Assembly (NCBI RefSeq): GCF_900078365.1 | Contig: NZ_LT598653.1 | Coordinates: 2,852,001-2,916,000, forward strand | Length of the DNA: 64,000 bases | Direction: 5' to 3' | Origin: an uncultured Sphingopyxis sp. | Lineage (GTDB): Bacteria; Pseudomonadota; Alphaproteobacteria; Sphingomonadales; Sphingomonadaceae | Shown: in pieces, positions 24,752 to 33,227 of the stretch | Layout: every line of letters starts with the position of its first letter | Position numbering within the stretch: the stretch's first letter is position 1 | Made by a program: the position numbers and the translations under genes | The notes under the pieces: generated by a model | Told to the model about the DNA's origin: nothing | Database searches by the model: none | Seen by the model: only the letters and a program-made list of their open reading frames with translations

Positions 24752-25251
24752 TGGCGATGTCCGGCCCCTCGGGCGGCGTCGGCGGCCGGCGCGGCCGCGG
24801 CAACCGCCGCGCGCCGATGGCGGAGATCAACGTCACCCCGCTCGTCGATGTGATGCTCGTGCTACTGATCATCTTCATGATCACCGCGCCGCTGCTCGCC
24901 TCCGCCGTGCCGATCGACCTGCCCGAAAGCCGGGCGAAGCCCGTCGAAACCGAGGATCAGGAACCGATTCAGCTGTCGGTCGGCGCCGACGACACGCTCT
25001 ATATCGGCGAAGAAGTGGTGCCCGAAGCCGAGCTTCCCGCCCGTCTCGACGCGATCGCCCGCGCTAATGAGGGCGAGGACCGGCCGCGCCAGATCATGCT
25101 GCGCGCCGACAAGGGGCTCGATTACGGCCGCGTGATGCGCGTGATGGGCGAACTCAATCGCGCCGGCCTGACGCGGATTTCGCTGGTCACCACCGGCGCG
25201 AATGCTGAACCGGCCGCGGCGGTCACCGGCGGTTCAGAAACGGGGCGATAG
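24751..25251 (+). CDS. tolR: Tol-Pal inner-membrane protein TolR
   Basis: 166 residues. A Gly/Arg-rich cytoplasmic N terminus precedes one membrane helix (INVTPLVDVMLVLLIIFMITAPLL) that holds the proton-translocating Asp (PLVDVMLV), as in ExbD/TolR. The periplasmic domain follows with the usual PIDLPES and MLRADKGLDYGRVMRVMGELNRAG segments. The start codon overlaps the tolQ stop by one base (TGATG), indicating tight translational coupling. Confidence 0.96.
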   Translation: MAMSGPSGGVGGRRGRGNRRAPMAEINVTPLVDVMLVLLIIFMITAPLLASAVPIDLPESRAKPVETEDQEPIQLSVGADDTLYIGEEVVPEAELPARLDAIARANEGEDRPRQIMLRADKGLDYGRVMRVMGELNRAGLTRISLVTTGANAEPAAAVTGGSETGR

Positions 25252-25260
25252 GCTGGGACG

Positions 25261-26082
25261 ATGGCCGAACAACGGGCATTCGGGGGGAAGGAAGGACGCG
25301 GCTTTGTCATCGCGGTGGCGGCGCATGTCCTGATCATCGGCCTGCTCTCGGTCCAGTGGACCGCGGGCGAGCGCCGTTTCGACAATCCGCCGATGGAGGT
25401 CGACCTGATCGCCGAAACCGCGGTGAAATCGACCGCACCGGTGATCAGCGAGACACCGCCCGCCGCGCGGCTGGGCGAAGAGGATGACGTCGATATTGCG
25501 GCGCCCGAGCCCATGCCGGCTCCGCCGCTTCCCGAACCCGTCGTGCGCCCCACCCCTGCCCCGACACCCAAGCAGGTCGCAAAGCCCAAGAAAGCGCCGC
25601 CGAAACAGCCGCCGGCCGCCAAAAAGGCGCAGCCCAAGGCTGCCCCCAAGGCGCCGCCCGCGAAGGACCGCCCCGCGCGCCCGACCGGACGGCTCGACGG
25701 CATCGCCGAAGGCCTGTCGAAATCGCAGCCCAAATCGCCAGCGAGCAAGGGCGCGCCCGCCGCGGCGACCGCGGCCGAGGTGCGCCGTTCGATCGACGTC
25801 AGCATCAAGGCGGCGGTCGCCCCGCGCTGGAACGGCTGCCGCGTTTCGGGGGTCGAGGTCGCCCAGCTCAAGACCGTCGTGAAATTCCGTCTGACGCAGT
25901 CGGGTGCGCTCGCAGGCTTCACCAGCGTCACCACGTCGGGCGAGACCGACAGCAACAAATTCCAGATTCCGCGCCACCAGGAATGCGCCAAACGCGCGGT
26001 GGAACTCGCCGCCCCCTTCGACCTGCCCGAAGAAAATTACAGCTTCTGGCAGAATTACACGCTCGATTTCATCAAGAGGTAA
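25261..26082 (+). CDS. tolA: TolA-like cell-envelope linker protein
   Basis: 273 residues: one N-terminal membrane helix (GFVIAVAAHVLIIGLLSVQW) with the SHLS-like AHVLI region, a long Pro/Ala/Lys-rich linker (~70-165) and a C-terminal globular domain with two cysteines (WNGCRVSG and HQECAKRAVELAAPFDLP). This matches TolA architecture, although the middle is Pro-rich like TonB rather than the Ala/Lys helix of E. coli. It connects TolQR in the inner membrane to TolB/Pal. It lies nine bases after tolR and five before tolB. Confidence 0.92.
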   Translation: MAEQRAFGGKEGRGFVIAVAAHVLIIGLLSVQWTAGERRFDNPPMEVDLIAETAVKSTAPVISETPPAARLGEEDDVDIAAPEPMPAPPLPEPVVRPTPAPTPKQVAKPKKAPPKQPPAAKKAQPKAAPKAPPAKDRPARPTGRLDGIAEGLSKSQPKSPASKGAPAAATAAEVRRSIDVSIKAAVAPRWNGCRVSGVEVAQLKTVVKFRLTQSGALAGFTSVTTSGETDSNKFQIPRHQECAKRAVELAAPFDLPEENYSFWQNYTLDFIKR

Positions 26083-26087
26083 GAGAG

Positions 26088-27452
26088 ATGCTTCTCCGTC
26101 CGATCAGCCTTTCACTCGCCCTGCTGCTGACCACCGCGCCGGTGCTCGCGCAGACCGCCCCGACCCCGCCCGCGGTTACCCCGACGACGCCGCGCGAGAC
26201 GGTCGAGGGCGAATTGTCAAACGAACGCACGGTTATCGGCATCCCGCCTTTCGCCACCGCGTCGGTGCAGACGGTCGCCGGGCTGCGCACCGACAGCCTC
26301 GGCCGCCAGCTCGCCGACGTCATCGCCGCCGACCTCGAGCGCAGCGGCCTTTACGAGCCGATCGGCCCGAACGGGGTCCGCGCGATCACCCGCGCCGAGG
26401 TACAGGCGCCGCGCTTCGCCGAATGGCAGGCGCGCGGCGCCGAAAATGTCGTCCACGGCTTTGTGGACGCCGGATCGAACGGCAGCCTGATCGTCGGCTG
26501 CTATCTTTACGACACCGCGCTCGGCAGCGAGCTGGTGCGCAAGGGGTTCGAGATCCAGCCCGCCGACTGGCGCCGCGCGGCGCATAAATGCGCCGACGCC
26601 ATCTATTCGCGCCTGTCGGGCGAAGCGCCCTTCTTCGACAGCCGCGTCGCCTATATCGCCGAGAGCGGGCCCAAGGGGAATCGCATCAAGCGGCTCGCGA
26701 TCATGGATTCGGATGGCGGCAACCACCGTTTCATCACCAACGGTCAGGCGCTTGCGATCAGCCCGCGCTTCTCGCCGGATTACAAGAAGATCGTCTACGT
26801 CTCCTATTTGAACAACCGCGTCCGCGTCTTCGTCTACGACGTCGCGTCTGGGACGCAGAAGCTGGTGACCGAAAGCGCCAACGCGACCTTCGCGCCGCGC
26901 TGGTCGCCCGACGGCACGCAGATTCTCTATTCGATGGCGGTCGGCGGCAACACCGACATCTATCGCATCTCGGCCAATGGCGGCACGCCGGTGCGGCTGA
27001 CGAACACGCCCGGGATCGACGTCGGCGGCAGCTTCTCGCCCGATGGCAGAAAGATCGTCTTCGAAAGCGACCGGTCGGGCAGCCAGCAAATCTATGTGAT
27101 GAACATCGACGGGTCGAACCAGCAGCGGATCAGCTTCGGCGGCGGGCGTTATGCGACCCCCGAATGGTCGCCGCGCGGCGACCTGATCGCGTTCACCCGC
27201 ATGGGCGGCGGCGAATTCCGCATCGGCGTGATGACCCCGTCGGGCGGCGGGGTGCGGATGCTGACCAACAGCTGGCAGGACGAGGCGCCGACCTGGTCGC
27301 CGAACGGCCGCGTCATCCAGTTTTTCCGCACGACGCGCGGGCGCGAAGGCAAATCGAGCCTGTGGCAGGTCGATCTGACCGGGGTGAACCTGCGCCGCCT
27401 GCCGACGCCGCAGGACGGATCGGATCCCAGCTGGGGCCCGGTCCTGCCTTGA
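26088..27452 (+). CDS. tolB: Tol-Pal periplasmic protein TolB
   Basis: 454 residues with a signal peptide (MLLRPISLSLALLLTTAPVLAQ). After a Pro/Thr-rich segment comes the N-terminal domain (VIGIPPFATASVQTVAGLRTDSLGRQLADVIAADLERSGLYEPI), then a six-bladed beta-propeller with repeated SPDG/SPDYK/WSPDGTQILY/FSPDGRKIVFESDRSGSQQIYVMNIDG blades. ATG 26088 has an AGAGAG just upstream and follows tolA closely. TolB links Pal and TolA and supports outer-membrane constriction at division. Confidence 0.96.
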   Translation: MLLRPISLSLALLLTTAPVLAQTAPTPPAVTPTTPRETVEGELSNERTVIGIPPFATASVQTVAGLRTDSLGRQLADVIAADLERSGLYEPIGPNGVRAITRAEVQAPRFAEWQARGAENVVHGFVDAGSNGSLIVGCYLYDTALGSELVRKGFEIQPADWRRAAHKCADAIYSRLSGEAPFFDSRVAYIAESGPKGNRIKRLAIMDSDGGNHRFITNGQALAISPRFSPDYKKIVYVSYLNNRVRVFVYDVASGTQKLVTESANATFAPRWSPDGTQILYSMAVGGNTDIYRISANGGTPVRLTNTPGIDVGGSFSPDGRKIVFESDRSGSQQIYVMNIDGSNQQRISFGGGRYATPEWSPRGDLIAFTRMGGGEFRIGVMTPSGGGVRMLTNSWQDEAPTWSPNGRVIQFFRTTRGREGKSSLWQVDLTGVNLRRLPTPQDGSDPSWGPVLP

Positions 27453-27555
27453 GCAAAGCGGAACCAAAACGCCCGGCTCGGGTTCAAATATCGCGTCCGG
27501 CCGGTTCTTTTTGCCTGCAGAATGATTTCCCAACAACAACAAGAGGACAGAAAAC

Positions 27556-28074
27556 ATGACGATACGGAAAAGCACCGCGATGATCGCGGCGATCACCATG
27601 CTTGCTGTTGGCGCCTGCGCGAAAAAGGCTCCCGACACGCTGCCTCCGGCCCCCGAAGGCACCGGAACCGACCCCGGCGCGGGCACGGGCACCGGTGTGA
27701 TCCCGGGGTCACAGGAAGATTTCCTCGCCAGCGTGGGCCTGGAGGGCGACCGCATCTTCTTCGACTTCGACCAGTATAACGTCGACGCGCAGGATCAATC
27801 GACGCTGCAGAGCCAGGCGCAGTGGCTCCAGCGCAACCCCGCAGTTCGCGTCACGCTCGAAGGCCATGCCGACGAACGCGGCACCCGCGATTACAATATC
27901 GCCCTCGGCGAACGCCGCGCCAATGCCGCGAAAAATTATCTGGCGTCGCTCGGCATCGACCCGAGCCGCATCAACGTCATCAGCTATGGCAAGGAACGTC
28001 CGGCCGAACTCGGCTCGACCGAAGCAGCCTATGCCAAGAACCGCCGCGCGGTCACCGTGGTTATCGGCCAGTAA
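27556..28074 (+). CDS. pal: Peptidoglycan-associated lipoprotein Pal
   Basis: 172 residues. A type II signal peptide ends in the lipobox LAVGAC with lipidated Cys at residue 21. A Gly/Thr/Pro linker follows, then the OmpA-like peptidoglycan-binding domain: RIFFDFDQYNVDAQ, LEGHADERGTRDYNIALGERRANAAKNYLASLGI and ISYGKERP, with the diaminopimelate-binding Asp and Arg present. It has a ~100-base leader after tolB containing AACAACAACAAGAGGA, a likely ribosome-binding region. Its 3' end overlaps the convergent prepilin peptidase gene by 14 bases. Confidence 0.97.
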   Translation: MTIRKSTAMIAAITMLAVGACAKKAPDTLPPAPEGTGTDPGAGTGTGVIPGSQEDFLASVGLEGDRIFFDFDQYNVDAQDQSTLQSQAQWLQRNPAVRVTLEGHADERGTRDYNIALGERRANAAKNYLASLGIDPSRINVISYGKERPAELGSTEAAYAKNRRAVTVVIGQ

Positions 28075-28831
28075 GCCAGCGCCAGATGGGCGCCGCGGCG
28101 AATGCCGCGATGCTCAGGAAAACACCGAAGGGGACCCGTCGCTCGGCGAGCGGCCGGTCCCCTTTTCGTTGCGCGAACAGGGCCCAGCCGATCCCGCCGG
28201 CGCTCGCGAGCAGCAGTAGCAGTGGCAGTGCCTGCCACCCGGTCCAGCAGCCGATCGCCGCGACGAGTTTCGGATCGCCGCCGCCCATGCCCTCCGCGCC
28301 GCGCGTCCGCTTGTAACCCCAGGCCAGAAGCGCGAGCGTCATCCCGCCCGCGACGGCGCCGATCCAGCGATCGAGCAATCCCGCTCCGAACAGCGGTCCC
28401 GCCAACAGCAAGCCCGTGACCGCCAGCAGCGCGCCGAGCCGGTCGGGCAACCAGAAGTGGCGCGCATCGAGCAAGGCGAGCGGCAGGAGCAGCCAGCCGA
28501 AAAGCGCCCATAGCCAGCCGGTGATCCCGGGCATCAGGGCGAGCGCGATCATGCCGATCAGCGCCGACCCCGCCTCGACACGCGAATGAAAGCGATCGAT
28601 CGGCGCGCCGCACGTCCGGCAGCGCCCGCGCGCGGCGAGCGCCGAGAGCAAAGGGATCAGATCGAGCGCGCCGAGCGGACGTCCGCACCCGTCGCACTGC
28701 GATCGCCCCAGCACCGACCGGCCCGCGGGCCAACGCAGCACCAGCGTCGCGATGAAGCTGCCGAGGATCAAGCCGATCAGACCGGCAAGGGCGATGCCCG
28801 TGCCGAAGGGCAAGGCATCGAGATATGTCAC
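28061..28831 (-). CDS. gspO: Prepilin peptidase (leader peptidase/N-methyltransferase, A24 family)
   Basis: 256 residues from GTG 28831. The enzyme cuts and N-methylates the pseudopilins GspG-K. The N-terminal zinc knuckles CDGCG and CRTCG are present, as are the GSFIATLVLRWP segment and both catalytic aspartates (ALLDARHFWLPD and GMGGGDPKLVAAIG). About seven membrane helices can be traced. GTG 28831 lies just after the gspN stop; an extension to 28957 would overlap gspN. It is the last gene of the T2SS operon and converges on pal. Confidence 0.95.
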   Translation of the reverse strand: MTYLDALPFGTGIALAGLIGLILGSFIATLVLRWPAGRSVLGRSQCDGCGRPLGALDLIPLLSALAARGRCRTCGAPIDRFHSRVEAGSALIGMIALALMPGITGWLWALFGWLLLPLALLDARHFWLPDRLGALLAVTGLLLAGPLFGAGLLDRWIGAVAGGMTLALLAWGYKRTRGAEGMGGGDPKLVAAIGCWTGWQALPLLLLLASAGGIGWALFAQRKGDRPLAERRVPFGVFLSIAAFAAAPIWRWLTGR

Positions 28832-28832
28832 G

Positions 28833-29549
28833 TCAGAAGCGGCCCGTGGTCGCCAGCACGAACCCGCCCGCGCCCGCCTTGAACCCGAGCGCGGCCAGCG
28901 CCGCGGCCATCGCCGGGTCGCGGTCGACATTGATCGCGAATTGCGCGCGATACGCACCGCTGCCGTCGAACGACAGCGTCAGCCGTTCCATGCCCGACTG
29001 GCTGGCGAGCGCGGCCTGCGCGCGCCCGTTCGCACAGCTGAGCGGGCCGGAGAGGCCGCGCGACAGATCGAGGCCCGCGATGGGCGCGCTGACCACAAGC
29101 CGGATCCGGCCGCCGGCGGCGGCGCATTTGCCTGCATCATCGAAGCGCACCGTCGCGCCCTCGAAACTGATCCTGTCCACCGGGATCGCGCCCAGCCCGC
29201 CCGCCATCGAGGTCGTGCCGCTGACGTCGGACACGCCGCGCGGATCGCTGCCGTAGAGGCGTCCGGCCAGCGCGCCCAGCCGCTCGTCGGTCCGCGAGAA
29301 AGCGAGTTCGACATTCCCGCCGAGAAGCGCGAGCGGCGAAAGGCTCGCGCGCACCGTGCCGAGCGGCAAGGCCCCGAGCCGCGCTTCGACAAGTTGGCCC
29401 GACCAGACCGGACCGCGAACCTCGCGTGCGGCGACGCCCGCGTCGGTCGCGCCCGACCAAGCGAGCGCGAGCCGCATCGGGAAGGTCGCGATGAGCAGCA
29501 GCAGCGCGAGCGCGGCCCCGGCGATGATCCACCCTCTACGCGCGCTCAT
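28833..29549 (-). CDS. gspN: Type II secretion system protein N
   Basis: 238 residues. One N-terminal membrane helix (GWIIAGAALALLLLIATFPM) is followed by the GspN signature region (RLALAWSGATDAGVAAREVRGPVWSGQLVEARLG). The rest is periplasmic with a disulfide-ready Cys pair (KCAAAGG and LSCANG). GspN is found in only some T2SS and its exact role is unsettled. The start overlaps the gspM stop (ATGA). Confidence 0.9.
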   Translation of the reverse strand: MSARRGWIIAGAALALLLLIATFPMRLALAWSGATDAGVAAREVRGPVWSGQLVEARLGALPLGTVRASLSPLALLGGNVELAFSRTDERLGALAGRLYGSDPRGVSDVSGTTSMAGGLGAIPVDRISFEGATVRFDDAGKCAAAGGRIRLVVSAPIAGLDLSRGLSGPLSCANGRAQAALASQSGMERLTLSFDGSGAYRAQFAINVDRDPAMAAALAALGFKAGAGGFVLATTGRF

Positions 29550-30028
29550 CGGCCGCCCTTCCGAAGCTCGGCGGTCAATCCCACGGTGCCGTCGGCCGCG
29601 GGGGTGATCGTCAGTTGGTCGACGACGAAGCCCTGCGCTTCGAGCGAAGCGAGCCAGTCGATCAGCACCGGCGCCTTGGCGGTCGCGATGGCGATCGTCG
29701 CCTGCCCGCCGCCCCGCGCCTCATTGCGGTCGAGCATCAGCCCGATCTCACCCGCCGATTGCGCCAGATATTGATCGATCGCTTGCGCCTCTGCCGCCGC
29801 CGCACCGGATTTCGCGGGGGTCCGTCCGAGCAATTGCACCTTGGCCTTGACCCGTCCCTCGCGCTCGATCGCGGCGCGATGCCGGCTTTCGAGATCGATG
29901 AACGCCGCCACCGCCGGCCGGGCAACGCCCCAGATCAGCACGCCGAGCGCCAGCACGCCCGCAACGCCGACGAGCCAGCGTTCGCGTAGCGAAAGGCCGC
30001 CCCACCAATGTCTGAGCTTGTCGGTCAT
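29546..30028 (-). CDS. gspM: Type II secretion system protein M
   Basis: 160 residues: a short cytoplasmic start (MTDKLRHWWGGLSLRERWL, the LSxRER motif of GspM), one membrane helix (VGVAGVLALGVLIWGVARPA), a helical stretch and a ferredoxin-like periplasmic domain. It partners GspL in the inner-membrane platform. Its start and stop both overlap neighbours by four bases, so translation is coupled along gspL-M-N. Confidence 0.92.
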   Translation of the reverse strand: MTDKLRHWWGGLSLRERWLVGVAGVLALGVLIWGVARPAVAAFIDLESRHRAAIEREGRVKAKVQLLGRTPAKSGAAAAEAQAIDQYLAQSAGEIGLMLDRNEARGGGQATIAIATAKAPVLIDWLASLEAQGFVVDQLTITPAADGTVGLTAELRKGGR

Positions 30029-31170
30029 GGCACCGCCCGGATCGTGATATTCGCCATCTGCTGGCCGTCGCTGCCCGCCATCGGCTGCGCGGTGATGCGA
30101 TAGCCGCGCGCCTGCAGCGCGAGCAGCACCTGGTTGATGTCCTCGACGCGCGGCGCGGCGAGCGTCGTCGTCAGCGTCCCGTCGGTGCGGTGCGACAGCG
30201 TCTTGAGCGACACGCCGGGCGCGTCGCCCATCGCATCGTAAAGCGCCGAGGCCGGCACCGAGAAGGCAAGCGGCCCTCCGCCGGCCGCCGCAAGACGGCG
30301 GTCGAGTTCGGCTTCGGCCGCAGCGGCATCGCTCGCCGTCACGCCGCCCTTTTCCGCCATCGCCACGACCGCCTCGTCGGCGCGGTTGGTGTCAGAGGCG
30401 AGACGCACCGCATGGATGGCGGGAATGAGCAGGCTCACGACAACAAGGGCGACCAATAGCCGCTTCGCTATCCGCAACAGTGCCGGATCGACCGCCCAGC
30501 TCCGCTTGGGCTTCCATCCGCCGCTCAGCAGGTCGAGCGGCGGTGCGGCGAGCGTTAACAGCAGCGCCTCGCGCATCCGGCCGGGGTCGAGCGGGGCAAT
30601 GTCGTGGCTGCCCGCGATCAGCGCATCGAGCTCGGGATCGGAGCGATAGGCGCGATCGGCGCTACGCACGATCTGCTCACCGCCCACCTCCACTGTCCAC
30701 AGCATATCGGGTTCGGGGGGCGGCACCGCAGCGGCAGCCGGAATGAAAATCGCGGGCGCCAGATCGCGCGCCTTCAGCCACTCGGTCCACGCGGTCATCG
30801 CGGCATGGGTCGTGACCGCCACCGGGACGGCCTGCCCCTCGCCCGTCGGCTGACCCGTCACGACATGCAGCGACGCTGCATCCCCAAGGCTCTCCTTCAG
30901 CGCATCGATCCGCGCCGCGGCGGCCGCCTGCGCCGGCGCGGCGTCGGGATAGCGGAGCCAGCGCAGCGGCACGTCGGCGGCGGGCGCCAGCGCGACCAGC
31001 CGGTCGTCCGCGTCATCATCCTGCGGCTTCTCCCACGCGCCGACCCAGCCGTCATCCTGTCCCGAATCGACGATCACCCCGTCATCGACGCGCAGCCACG
31101 CCGGATGCGGTGCATTTTCCTCACCGAGCGCCGCCACCGGGGGCAGCCAGAGAACCAGCGTGCGCGGCAT
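30025..31170 (-). CDS. gspL: Type II secretion system protein L
   Basis: 381 residues. The N-terminal ~235 residues are the actin-like cytoplasmic domain that binds the GspE ATPase (including DIAPLDPGRMREALLLTL). A membrane helix near 248-265 (RLLVALVVVSLLIPAIHAV) and a periplasmic ferredoxin-like domain follow (LSHRTDGTLTTTLAAPRVEDINQVLLALQARGYRI). ATG 31170 directly follows the gspK stop. The cytoplasmic domain is rather short and Ala-rich, as is usual in alphaproteobacteria. Confidence 0.92.
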   Translation of the reverse strand: MPRTLVLWLPPVAALGEENAPHPAWLRVDDGVIVDSGQDDGWVGAWEKPQDDDADDRLVALAPAADVPLRWLRYPDAAPAQAAAAARIDALKESLGDAASLHVVTGQPTGEGQAVPVAVTTHAAMTAWTEWLKARDLAPAIFIPAAAAVPPPEPDMLWTVEVGGEQIVRSADRAYRSDPELDALIAGSHDIAPLDPGRMREALLLTLAAPPLDLLSGGWKPKRSWAVDPALLRIAKRLLVALVVVSLLIPAIHAVRLASDTNRADEAVVAMAEKGGVTASDAAAAEAELDRRLAAAGGGPLAFSVPASALYDAMGDAPGVSLKTLSHRTDGTLTTTLAAPRVEDINQVLLALQARGYRITAQPMAGSDGQQMANITIRAVP

Positions 31171-31171
31171 G

Positions 31172-32263
31172 TCAGTCGCTCTCGTCCCAATCGCGGCGCA
31201 CGATCACCGGCGGCGTCATTCCGGCAGACGGCGCTCCGCCATTGGCATCGATCAGCGAAACTGCGGTCAAGAAACCGTCCCCCATCGTCACATTCGTCGT
31301 CAGCGTCAGCCAGCGGCTGGTCACGCCCGCCTGTTCGGCAACATCACTCGGCGGCTTGCGTCCGTCGAACACACGCGCCTCCCAGAATCGTACGCTGCTG
31401 CCATAGCCGCCCGCGGGGCGCGCCGCCAGCGCCGCCCGTGCCACCCGTGCCGCCACCCAGGCCGCCCGTCAGGCCGCCCACCAGGTTGGTCACCGGAGCC
31501 AGCAGGCCGCCAGCGCCGCCCGTGCGTCGGCGATACCGATCTCGCCGGGCAGCAGCATCGCGACCAGCGGCGCCTGTTCGGGCGCGAGCGTATTGACGTT
31601 CAGCTTTACGGGATCGGTCACCGGTAGCACGCAGATCCAGGGCCTCAGCCGCGCATAGATTTTCGGAGTGACCCCGCGCACCGCGCGCAGTTCGCTGACG
31701 TCGGCCATCTTGCGGTTGGCGGGCAGATAGGCGCCCTGCATCGATCGATAGACATTATCCTCCGCGCCCAGCCGGCCTTCGTTGCTGTCGCTGTCGATCC
31801 AGTCGGCGGCCGCACCCGCAATCGCCTGCGCCTCGCCGGAATCGATCCCGAGCAATATCATCAATTCGCCGAACTGGCGCATCGCGGCCGACCGCTGGCT
31901 GAACCGCCCGGGTATCGTTTCGGCGACAAGGCTGTTGAGGTTGAAGCAATTGTTCGCATCGCCGAGCTTCGCCTGCCCTTCGCCGCCGGGCAGCGGCAGC
32001 GTGAAATCGCGCCCCAGCCAATTACCGGCGAGCGTCAGCTTGGCCGGGTCGCGCCCGACGAGATCGGCGACCCGGCGCAGTGCAATCTGTTCGGCGGCAA
32101 AGGCATAGGCACGCCCCTGATCGACCGTCGCCGCGCTGCCCGCGATGCGCGTCGCGAGCGTCAAGCGGTCGAGCGCGGTGGCCGCGATCACCGCCATCAC
32201 CGCAACGAGCAGCAATACGCTGAGCAGCGCCGCGCCGCGTTCTCCCCTGGTTTGGCGCTTCAT
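31172..32263 (-). pseudogene. gspK: Type II minor pseudopilin GspK, interrupted by an 84-bp insertion with an in-frame stop
   Basis: The first 257 codons (ATG 32263) are a normal GspK: prepilin leader and cleavage segment RQTRGERG-AALLSVLLLVAVMAVIAATALDRL, then the large alpha domain with CFNLNSL and the NVNTLAPEQAPLVAMLLPGEIG region. Reading then enters an 84-bp insert bounded by 20-bp direct repeats (31422-31441 and 31506-31525) and stops at TGA 31492-31490. After the insert the same frame continues as a normal GspK end (AALAARPAGGYGSSVRFWEARVF) to 31172. Without the insert a protein of 335 residues would result. A restart at GTG 31456 could only give a 94-residue tail. It may be a real mutation or an assembly error; all flanking gsp genes are intact. 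Confidence 0.88.
31422..31525. repeat. 20-bp direct repeats bounding the insert in gspK
   Basis: Two identical 20-bp copies lie at 31422-31441 and 31506-31525, offset by exactly 84 bp. On the minus strand the insert read in another frame gives a glycine-rich peptide (LLAPVTNLVGGLTGG followed by LGGGTGGTGGAGG), which looks like coding sequence of a low-complexity surface protein rather than random DNA. Confidence 0.9.
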
Positions 32264-32871
32264 GGCGCCGATACCCCGGCGGCGGGCGGCGGTGGCAGCG
32301 TCGGAGCGGTCAGGAAAGCCATCGTCAGCGGCTCGCGCCCGGCGCGCGTCAGCCGCACCTCGACCGCGCACGGCAGCCGGTCGCCCGGCTCCGACGTCCA
32401 GTTTTCGCTCCAATTGCCCCGTTCGTCGCGATAGCGCACCGCGACCGCCGCAACGTCGCCCACAAGCCGGTCGCCGTCGCCGAGCGCGGCTCCGTCGAGC
32501 ATCGGCTGCGTCGCGCGGCGCCACTCGCCCCCGACGAGCGCATAGCCGACGCGCTCCACATTCGGGCGCGGGCTGCCGTCGAGCGCGCCCGCACCGCCAT
32601 GGACGAAGGCAAAGCCGTTCGACGACCCGATGAAAGCAGGAATGGCCTCGCCCGCCGGGCCGCGCGTCGAGCGTTGGACCGCCTGCGCCAGATCGTTCGC
32701 CATCACCGCGCGCAGACGGTTGATGCCGCCCATCGCCTTCAGCCGCTCCTGCACCGCGTCCTGCGTATCGACGCTGCTGCGCAGGAGAGCGACGCCCATC
32801 GCCGCGATCGCCGCGAAGATGGAGAGTGCGACGAGCATCTCGACGAGGGTGAAGCCACGTTCGTCCTTCAT
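32260..32871 (-). CDS. gspJ: Type II minor pseudopilin GspJ
   Basis: 203 residues. A short leader and type IV pilin cleavage motif (MKDERG-FTLVEMLVALSIFAAIAAMGVALL) are followed by the GspJ-type QDAVQERLKAMGGINRLRAVMANDLAQAVQRSTR helix and beta domain. It is processed by the prepilin peptidase and forms the pseudopilus tip with GspI and GspK. Start and stop overlap gspI and gspK by four bases each. Confidence 0.94.
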   Translation of the reverse strand: MKDERGFTLVEMLVALSIFAAIAAMGVALLRSSVDTQDAVQERLKAMGGINRLRAVMANDLAQAVQRSTRGPAGEAIPAFIGSSNGFAFVHGGAGALDGSPRPNVERVGYALVGGEWRRATQPMLDGAALGDGDRLVGDVAAVAVRYRDERGNWSENWTSEPGDRLPCAVEVRLTRAGREPLTMAFLTAPTLPPPPAAGVSAP

Positions 32872-33227
32872 CGCGACGGCCGGATGATTGTCAGCGCCGC
32901 CTGCCCGCGCCCGCTTTCGGGGCGCACGAGCAGGTCGATGCGCAGCAGCGCGTCATCTGCGGTCCTCGCGACGCGCTGTTCGACGCGCCAGTTGCGCCCG
33001 GCGTTGGAAACTCCGATCGCGCTGTTGCCGATCGTCGGCGGCGCGGGGTCGGTCCATAGCTCGACCGCGCGGTTCTGTGCGACGATGCCCGCCATCGTGC
33101 TTTCGTCGAGGTCGCCCGCGGTGCGCACCGCATAGGCATCGAGGCGGACGAGCGCGAGCGCGGCGATGCTGATGACGCTGAGCGCGACGAGCATTTCGAG
33201 CAGCGTGAACCCCTGCTCATTCTTCAC
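32868..33227 (-). CDS. gspI: Type II minor pseudopilin GspI
   Basis: 119 residues from GTG 33227. The GGGAGG at 33235-33240 and the short basic leader (MKNEQG-FTLLEMLVALSVISIAALALVRLDAYAV) fix this start; the open frame further upstream lies over gspH. The C-terminal part has the GspI-like GNSAIGVSNAGRNWRVEQRVARTADDALLRIDLLV. It overlaps gspH at its 5' end by 11 bases and gspJ at its 3' end by four. Confidence 0.92.
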   Translation of the reverse strand: MKNEQGFTLLEMLVALSVISIAALALVRLDAYAVRTAGDLDESTMAGIVAQNRAVELWTDPAPPTIGNSAIGVSNAGRNWRVEQRVARTADDALLRIDLLVRPESGRGQAALTIIRPSR

